The notes under the pieces were generated by a model, which was not told the origin of the DNA, ran no database searches, and was given only the letters and a program-made list of their open reading frames with translations. From Bryobacterales bacterium (lineage in GTDB: Bacteria > Acidobacteriota > Terriglobia > Bryobacterales > Bryobacteraceae): a DNA stretch of 9,448 bases. Both the position numbers and the translations under genes were made by a program. Of this stretch, positions 1 to 4,960 are shown piece by piece (position 1 is the first letter of the stretch; each line of letters opens with the position of its first letter). Location of the stretch: contig JAOAPP010000300.1 in NCBI GenBank assembly GCA_025462985.1, positions 1 to 9,448 of the forward strand, in the 5' to 3' direction.

Positions 1-53
1 TGGAGGCCGGACAAGAAGCCCCAGAGTTGCAGGCTGGACCAGGTGCAAAAAGA

Positions 54-231
54 AAGCGAATCGCCACTGGGCCTGCTCGACTAGCCCGAGGAGTGACGAG
101 GGCTGGCCGGCGAAATATAACGCTTAAGAAGGGGGACTCTCCGGGGAGAGTGTGATGGGTCTGCCGCTCAACGGCTGCGGCTGCCAGGCGAATTGCTGGC
201 CCACGGTCCCGGATGCTCCGGCGATTCGCTT
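54..231. repeat. 12-bp perfect inverted repeat enclosing hairpins; possible structured RNA or small element
   Basis: AAGCGAATCGCC at 54-65 is the exact reverse complement of GGCGATTCGCTT at 220-231. A 12-bp perfect match is unlikely by chance within about 300 bases. Several local stems lie between the arms: AGCCC/GGGCT (83-87 with 100-104), ACTCTC/GAGAGT around CGGG (136-151), GCCG/CGGC around CTCAA (163-175), and GCCAG/CTGGC (183-187 with 196-200). A further pair, CCGGA/TCCGG (209-221), competes with the closing stem. This layout would suit a multi-branched non-coding RNA closed by a long-range helix, read on either strand. It could also be a small element with terminal inverted repeats, but no flanking target duplication is visible. 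It matches no RNA family I can name. The repeat is certain; its function is not. Confidence 0.4.
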
Positions 232-244
232 ACGAACCACAGAT

Positions 245-290
245 ACATCGGCCCGCCTGAGAGAGTGACCCAGGCGGGCCGCCGAGATGT
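245..290 (-). terminator. Strong GC-rich hairpin after the OsmC operon, probable terminator
   Basis: GGCCCGCCTG (250-259) pairs perfectly with CAGGCGGGCC (271-280) around an 11-nt loop, and 249-281 adds another C-G pair. An outer ACATC (245-249) can pair with GATGT (286-290) across a 5-nt bulge. The hairpin begins 32 nt past the stop codon of the last minus-strand gene, where a transcription terminator would be expected. There is no U-tract on either side, so it is not a classical Rho-independent terminator. It could act as a bidirectional terminator, a transcript-stabilising 3' hairpin, or the 3' end of a plus-strand RNA covering 54-231. Confidence 0.45.
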
Positions 291-321
291 GCGAAGCAGA
301 CTCACGCCGATTTCGAGGAGT

Positions 322-822
322 TCACGAAGGCGATGAAACGGGACGGATCAAAGTCGATTGGAGGCGCGGGTTGCATAGCACCTCAGTTTTGACGGAATTT
401 GCAATGAAGCACTGGCCGTGAGCTGCTTCATGCAATGCCTTCACATCGTCAACGGCAGGAGCGAGGGGACCATTGAAGCAGACCTCCGGATGAAGGGTCA
501 CGCGGGCTATGTACGTGCGACCTTCTTCGTCTTTGCCCAATTCTCCGATGGCGCGATCGAGGTAGCTTTCAACAAGAAACCCTCGTTTTGCGGCCAAGCT
601 CAAAAACCAAAGCATATGGCAACTGGAGAGGGCGGCCACGAAAGCTTCTTCCGGATCTACCGCGCGTTCAGTCGAGAATGGGAGCGGAACCACCTGAGGA
701 GAAGCAGACGCCTGCACCTCTACGCCGCCATCGAAGCGCCACAGGTGAGCTCTGCTATAGCGCCCGAGCGTAAACTTGTCGGAGTCATTCTTCCACACAA
801 CTTCGGCTTGGTACATCGACAT
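322..822 (-). CDS. OsmC-family peroxidase (organic hydroperoxide reductase-like)
   Basis: This encodes a 166-residue cytoplasmic protein of the OsmC/Ohr fold. Members are thiol peroxidases that reduce organic hydroperoxides with a cysteine pair. Cys68 lies in SSCHMLW after the DPEEAFVAALS helix start, with Glu58/Glu59 just before it. The second cysteine, Cys138, lies in AHGQCFIANSVKTEV. Both positions and the surrounding motifs are typical of the family, and the length is slightly above the usual 140-150 because of a short C-terminal tail. An in-frame TGA two codons before the ATG limits the start to 822, or to ATG 816 (Met3). No strong Shine-Dalgarno is visible. The gene starts 37 nt after the transglutaminase stop, so it is probably the last cistron of that operon. 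The physiological peroxide or thiol donor cannot be read from the sequence. Confidence 0.9.
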   Translation of the reverse strand: MSMYQAEVVWKNDSDKFTLGRYSRAHLWRFDGGVEVQASASPQVVPLPFSTERAVDPEEAFVAALSSCHMLWFLSLAAKRGFLVESYLDRAIGELGKDEEGRTYIARVTLHPEVCFNGPLAPAVDDVKALHEAAHGQCFIANSVKTEVLCNPRLQSTLIRPVSSPS

Positions 823-859
823 AGCTCAATCATCGCCGGAGGCCGGTGAAACGCCGGAG

Positions 860-1738
860 TCATTCGCCTTCCAGGGGTTCCATGTCGACGCCGACTTCGA
901 GCGTATGGTCCCGCCCTCCTAAAATCATGCCCCGCACGGGACTGACGTCGCCGTAATCACGCCCCCACGCCAGGCAGACATGGCCGTCTGAAGGAACAAT
1001 GTTGTTGGTAGCGTCGACATCCAGCCAGCCTGTCCCTGGGCAATAAGCAGAGACCCAGGCGTGGGAAGCATCCGCCCCCACGAGCCGAGGGCGGCCCGGC
1101 GGAGGAAACGTCCGGAGGTAGCCACTGACGTACCGGGCAGGCAAATTGAGCGACCGCAGGCAGGCGATCTGGAACTGCGCAAAGTCCTGGCAGACGCCGC
1201 GACGTTTGCGGAATACCTCTTCCGGTGCGGTTCGGACGGTGGTCGCCTTCGAATCGAAGCGGAAATCGGAATGAATGCGGGATGTGAGATCGAGCAGAGC
1301 TTCGGCCAGCGGACGGCGCCGAGTGAAAGATTCAGCAGCGTAGGCGGCGAACTCTTTGCCCGGCCGAATGCGAGGAGATTCAAATACGAATTCATAGGCT
1401 TCGAGACCCTCGGCAGTGAGGTCGAACGGCATAGACGCCGCTACGTCTTCCCAGGCAGGAGACTGCGCGGGCCATAGTTTGGATTCACCCACGCTTACTT
1501 TGCTGCGAGCTTCTATGATCAGCTCGGTGTGCGGAGCCTGAATGCTGAAGAACTTTTCGCGGTTGCCGAAGCAGTCGGTTCGCTCGCTAAGGGTCGCCGG
1601 GGATGGCGTGATCACCAGCCTGTGACTCAGACATCGATGTTTCGGGAGAGAACGAGGAGTCAGGTACACGGTGTGGTTTCCGATGGAGACCGGAGCCTTG
1701 TAGCGATACGTCGTTTTATGAACGATTCGGTAGATCAT
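860..1738 (-). CDS. Transglutaminase-like cysteine protease family protein
   Basis: This encodes a 292-residue cytoplasmic protein with no signal peptide. Residues about 3-80 match the bacterial transglutaminase N-terminal beta domain (opening with YRIVHKTTYRY). Residues about 145-245 form the transglutaminase core. The catalytic triad is visible: Cys183 in RRGVCQDFAQ, His226 in GADASHAWV, and Asp242 in DVDATN. Bacterial members usually act as peptidases or amidases rather than crosslinkers. The ATG overlaps the TGA of the upstream ATP-grasp gene as ATGA (1735-1738), so the two are translationally coupled. Pairing with an ATP-grasp/alpha-E protein is a recurring arrangement, for which joint synthesis and cleavage or transfer of an amide-linked peptide has been predicted. 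The substrate is unknown. The family and triad assignments are secure; the role is inferred. Confidence 0.92.
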   Translation of the reverse strand: MIYRIVHKTTYRYKAPVSIGNHTVYLTPRSLPKHRCLSHRLVITPSPATLSERTDCFGNREKFFSIQAPHTELIIEARSKVSVGESKLWPAQSPAWEDVAASMPFDLTAEGLEAYEFVFESPRIRPGKEFAAYAAESFTRRRPLAEALLDLTSRIHSDFRFDSKATTVRTAPEEVFRKRRGVCQDFAQFQIACLRSLNLPARYVSGYLRTFPPPGRPRLVGADASHAWVSAYCPGTGWLDVDATNNIVPSDGHVCLAWGRDYGDVSPVRGMILGGRDHTLEVGVDMEPLEGE

Positions 1739-4230
1739 CCGCCGATACTAATTGCCACGGTTCGCGCATGGTCGAAGTAATGTGCGGCCAGGTTGTCGGA
1801 CCAGGAGGCGAGCAGCCGTGTTAATTCCTGAAGAGATCGACCGAGACGTTCGCGTTCTTCCGAATTGCCGGAATGCTCAGATCCAGATCCAGGAGAAGGC
1901 ACATTCAGCGCCTCGAGATCGAAGCTGCGGATCAGCGAGACAGCGTGCCGTATGGCCCGAAGGTCGCCTTCGGCATGGCGAGGAAGCTTTTCGTAGAGAT
2001 CAGCCAAATGCGAGAGCTGGAAGTCCAACGATCGGGGATTCGTCTCGTCGGCCATCAACACGTCCAGCACGGGAACGGTTTGTAGAGTTGTGAAGTAACG
2101 GGAGCGATACGTCATTGAACTGTCGCTGACTTCGAGCAGGTAATTGAGAAGAGGCCAGTTTTCGCGATCGAGCGACCCAGAGAGCCCGCTTAACTGCCGG
2201 CTTGCGTAGATGGCACGCTCCAGGCGACGGCCGAGGCTTAGAAACAACCAGCCCGTACCACGTGTGACGTTCTCACGTTCTAGCCCGGAGAAGGCAGCCA
2301 GCAGTTCCAGGCACCCAGTAAGAAGGGCCGAGTGTTCCACGAAGAGCATGTACTCTTCCACCTTTACCGACTCGGCAAGCTGTCCCAGAAGCCGAATCAT
2401 GTCGTTGGAGAGGCGCTCGCGCACCCGGTTGCCCGTCTCGTGAATGTCGCTAAGGACAGACATCAGACTGTCCGGCCGCTTTGAATTGGTCATCAGCGAG
2501 ATGAGCTCATTTTCCAAATGGAGGGAGGTGGCCGGCGTCCCTTTCGGGAGAGTACTGTAGCGGGAATCGAAGCACGCGTGGAGGCGCATCAGACATTCGA
2601 GTTCGGCCTCGTTGGCGCTTCGAACGTGATTGATGCTGCAACGCAGCAGGCGGGTCATGCACTCCGCACGTTCGGCGTATCTGCCAAGCCAGAAAAGATT
2701 GTCGGCAACCCGGCTGGGAACATCGGCCCCGACCCGGCGCACCTCGACGGGCTGATGACGCGGCCTCAGCATGCTGAAAGTATCCACAGGAGCATCCGAG
2801 AGAACCCATGCGTCTTTGCTATGCCCACCCTGCTGCATGGAAACGAGGGGACTGTCCGGACCGGCCACGCGAACCAGCCCGCCCGGCATAGCCACCCAGC
2901 TTTCTCCCGTGTTCAACACATAGGCACGAAGCACAAGACTGCGCGAGGAGACCCCGTCGTGCTCCCAAACCGGCACGGTTGAAAGTGCCACCTGCTCCTG
3001 GGCGACAAACTGCCCGGGGTGAGCTTTGAGCTGCTCGGCCAGCAATTGTTTTTCGGAGAGCGCGAGGTCAGCCCCGAAACGCGGTTCCATCCCCCGGAGA
3101 GGAAAGGCCGGCTTGACGACAAGCCGGTCGAGATGGTCCAAAACGGATTTGAGCGCGTAGTCCTGTCCGCACCACCAGGTCGCAACGCAGGGTAGCTTCA
3201 GCGGCTCGCCTAGAAGGTCCTTCGAGAGAGCCGGCAGAAACGGCATGATTGCCGCTGTCTCGATGGCCCCGCTTCCCAGAGCGTTTGCGACTTTTACGTT
3301 GCCGGAGCAGATGGCGTCGACTAAGCCGGCCACCCCCAGCACAGAGTCGCCACGCAGCTCAAGCGGATCACAAAACCAGTCGTCTACCCGGCGAAGAATG
3401 ACATCGACCGGCTGCAAACCTTCCACGGTTTTCAGAAAAACGCGTCGATCGCGGACGGTAAGATCGGCTCCTTCGACAAGAGTCAGGCCGAGATAACGGG
3501 ACAAATAGGAATGTTCGAAATACGTCTCGTTATAGGGGCCGGGAGTGAGAAGGACCGCGCGAGGGTTATCGACCCCGGAGAGGCGCAGGAGAGCTTCCCG
3601 CTGGGCCCGAAAAAAGGACGCGAGCCGCCGCACGTTGCAGGTACGGAACAAGTCAGGCAGGACATCCGAAACGATCGTTCGATTCTCAAGGGCGTAGCCA
3701 GCACCAGAGGGGGCCTGTGTGCGGTCGGCGACCACCCACCACTGACCATCCGGAGAGCGGGCGAGGTCGACGGCTAACAGATGGAGATAGCTCGCATCAG
3801 GAACTCTGACGCCTGCGAGCGGCCGCAGATAAGCCGGATTCCCGAACAGCAGTGCGGCGGGAAGGAGTCCACCGGAGAGCACAGTCCGGGGACCGTAGAG
3901 ATCTTTCAGCAGGAGGTTGAGGAGTTCTGCACGCTGAATAATGCCGGCTTCGATGTAGCTCCATTCTTCTTGCGGAATCAGCAGCGGAATAGCATCGATC
4001 TTCCAGGGGCGCGCAGCTCCAAGGGGATCCGAGTAAATGTTGTACGTAATGCCGTTTTCACGAATACGGCGCTCGGCGCGATTCCAGCGTCGTACGAACT
4101 CCTCCGGACCGACTTCGCCGAGGGTGTCAAAGAACGGAGCCCAATGGGGACGAGGACTGACACCATCGGGAGAGGGCTCGTTGTAGACCGCGGGACCGGG
4201 TGCCGGAATCTGGAGGAGTTCAGAAATCAT
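1735..4230 (-). CDS. Circularly permuted ATP-grasp / alpha-E domain fusion protein (putative amidoligase)
   Basis: This encodes an 831-residue two-domain protein. Residues about 25-490 are a circularly permuted ATP-grasp domain (DUF404/DUF407 group), shown by TPGPYNETYFEHSYL (229-243), the VDVILRRVDDWFCDPL block (275-290), GNVKVANALGSG (310-321) and LVVKPAF (370-376). Stand-alone relatives usually read GxGVADDK after the NA; here it is GSGAIETAA, as I recall for fused forms. Residues about 505-820 are a helical alpha-E domain (DUF403) starting at RVADNLFWLGRYAERAE, interrupted near 777-795 by a Ser/Gly/Glu-rich hydrophilic loop. ATP-grasp enzymes form acyl-phosphate intermediates to make C-N bonds, so a peptide or amide ligase role is predicted, but no substrate is established. 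It is the first gene of the operon and overlaps the transglutaminase gene by 4 nt. The ATG at 4230 has little Shine-Dalgarno upstream. Confidence 0.92.
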   Translation of the reverse strand: MISELLQIPAPGPAVYNEPSPDGVSPRPHWAPFFDTLGEVGPEEFVRRWNRAERRIRENGITYNIYSDPLGAARPWKIDAIPLLIPQEEWSYIEAGIIQRAELLNLLLKDLYGPRTVLSGGLLPAALLFGNPAYLRPLAGVRVPDASYLHLLAVDLARSPDGQWWVVADRTQAPSGAGYALENRTIVSDVLPDLFRTCNVRRLASFFRAQREALLRLSGVDNPRAVLLTPGPYNETYFEHSYLSRYLGLTLVEGADLTVRDRRVFLKTVEGLQPVDVILRRVDDWFCDPLELRGDSVLGVAGLVDAICSGNVKVANALGSGAIETAAIMPFLPALSKDLLGEPLKLPCVATWWCGQDYALKSVLDHLDRLVVKPAFPLRGMEPRFGADLALSEKQLLAEQLKAHPGQFVAQEQVALSTVPVWEHDGVSSRSLVLRAYVLNTGESWVAMPGGLVRVAGPDSPLVSMQQGGHSKDAWVLSDAPVDTFSMLRPRHQPVEVRRVGADVPSRVADNLFWLGRYAERAECMTRLLRCSINHVRSANEAELECLMRLHACFDSRYSTLPKGTPATSLHLENELISLMTNSKRPDSLMSVLSDIHETGNRVRERLSNDMIRLLGQLAESVKVEEYMLFVEHSALLTGCLELLAAFSGLERENVTRGTGWLFLSLGRRLERAIYASRQLSGLSGSLDRENWPLLNYLLEVSDSSMTYRSRYFTTLQTVPVLDVLMADETNPRSLDFQLSHLADLYEKLPRHAEGDLRAIRHAVSLIRSFDLEALNVPSPGSGSEHSGNSEERERLGRSLQELTRLLASWSDNLAAHYFDHARTVAISIGG

Positions 4231-4290
4231 TCGTCCGCGGAAGGAGTTGATTCAAGTTTCGCATCCGCCGCTCAGAGATCCTAAGAAGGT
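4231..4290. promoter_or_regulatory. 60-bp divergent intergenic region (ATP-grasp operon / marC-like gene)
   Basis: The minus-strand ATP-grasp operon and the plus-strand marC-like gene start back to back here, so both promoters must fit in or overlap this gap or the adjoining coding ends. No convincing -35/-10 pair was seen on either strand. AAGAAGG at 4283-4289 resembles a Shine-Dalgarno for the plus-strand gene but ends only 1 nt before its ATG. The regulatory role is inferred from layout alone. Confidence 0.35.
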
Positions 4291-4950
4291 ATGAACTCGT
4301 TGCTTTTCGACCATCCTTTGCTGCAATTTTTCCTGGTTGCGCTCAGCTCCATCTTCTTCCTGGTTGATCCGATTGCAACGGTACCTGTGTTCCTGGTGAT
4401 GACGAGCGAGCATGGTCCGCGACCGCGGCGCAGAATGGCGCGGCGGGCAGCAGTGACGAGCTTCCTGGTGCTGAGCGGCTTTTCCGCCATCGGGCAGATC
4501 CTTTTCCAATTGCTCGGAATCACGCTCGCCGCTTTCCAGACGGCGGGCGGGTTGATTTTGCTGCTGATCGGCCTCGAAATGGTGCAGGCGAAGAGATCAC
4601 GGACAAAACAGGCACCGAAGGAGACGGAGGAAGCGACGCACAGAGAGGACGTCGGCATCGTGCCGCTCGGGGTACCGATGCTCGCCGGCCCTGGCGCAAT
4701 CTCGACCGTGATGGTGTTTATGGGGCAGGCGCGCCAATGGCAACAGGTGATAGCTGTGCTAGCCGCAATCGCCATCACCTGCACCATTGCCTATTTCGCC
4801 TTGGCAGCTGCCGGCTACGTGCGTCAACACCTCAGCGATACCGGCATAAACATCATGACGCGAATGATGGGCATGCTGCTGGCGGCGATCGCCATTCAGT
4901 TCATGGCGACCGGCCTGATGACATTGCTCGGCTTAAATCATCCGAGATAG
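4291..4950 (+). CDS. MarC family integral membrane protein
   Basis: This encodes a 219-residue inner-membrane protein with about six hydrophobic segments (roughly residues 8-37, 52-75, 78-98, 122-145, 150-175 and 190-214) and a charged loop at 99-120. The family signatures are DPIATVPVFL (26-35) and PLGVPMLAGPGAIST (125-139). Length and topology match MarC/UPF0056 proteins. E. coli marC has been shown not to contribute to multiple antibiotic resistance despite its name. Some relatives are annotated as neutral amino acid transporters, so the substrate is open. An in-frame TAA at 4282 rules out a longer start. The AAGAAGG stretch sits 1 nt before ATG 4291 but 10 nt before TTG 4300 (codon 4), which is a possible alternative start. 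The gene converges on the phosphorylase gene, with 10 bp between the stop codons. Confidence 0.9.
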   Translation: MNSLLFDHPLLQFFLVALSSIFFLVDPIATVPVFLVMTSEHGPRPRRRMARRAAVTSFLVLSGFSAIGQILFQLLGITLAAFQTAGGLILLLIGLEMVQAKRSRTKQAPKETEEATHREDVGIVPLGVPMLAGPGAISTVMVFMGQARQWQQVIAVLAAIAITCTIAYFALAAAGYVRQHLSDTGINIMTRMMGMLLAAIAIQFMATGLMTLLGLNHPR

Positions 4951-4960
4951 AACGGACACG

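Larger units (their letters stand above)
1..321. other. Non-coding left end, no recognisable gene
   Basis: No protein family was recognised in any frame of this stretch. One plus-strand frame is open from the left edge (3-155, about 50 codons ending in TGA). It encodes a basic, Arg/Lys-rich peptide with no familiar motif and no clear codon bias, so it may be a gene tail or chance. The stretch lies downstream of the minus-strand OsmC operon. It is richer in inverted repeats than the other gaps in the window: a 12-bp perfect pair (54-65 with 220-231), a 6-bp hairpin with a CGGG loop (136-151), and a long GC-rich hairpin (about 245-290). These are listed separately. Confidence 0.5.

Noticed and set aside
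48..70. Resemblance to a conserved 23S rRNA stretch (AAAGAAAGCG followed by CACTGG)
   Set aside because: Only about 16 bases match and the flanking sequence does not follow the 23S rRNA, so it is most likely coincidence.
42..110. Possible cobalamin riboswitch (GCCACTG box, later GCCAGG)
   Set aside because: The GGGAA element and P4 stem, with their order and spacing, are absent, and no cobalamin-related gene follows.
3..155. Plus-strand frame open from the left edge as a truncated gene
   Set aside because: It is about 50 codons of basic residues with no recognisable motif or codon bias, so there is not enough to call a coding sequence.
54..231. Reading the 12-bp inverted repeat as a proven transposable element
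   Set aside because: No flanking target-site duplication and no transposase are visible, and copy number cannot be checked, so it stays only one option in the findings.
418..849. 143-codon plus-strand open frame antisense to OsmC
   Set aside because: It mirrors a clearly conserved OsmC gene, has no recognisable motif, and shows no Shine-Dalgarno worth noting.
3781..4284. 167-codon plus-strand open frame over the start of the ATP-grasp gene
   Set aside because: It is antisense to conserved ATP-grasp sequence and ends next to the marC-like start, with no family match.
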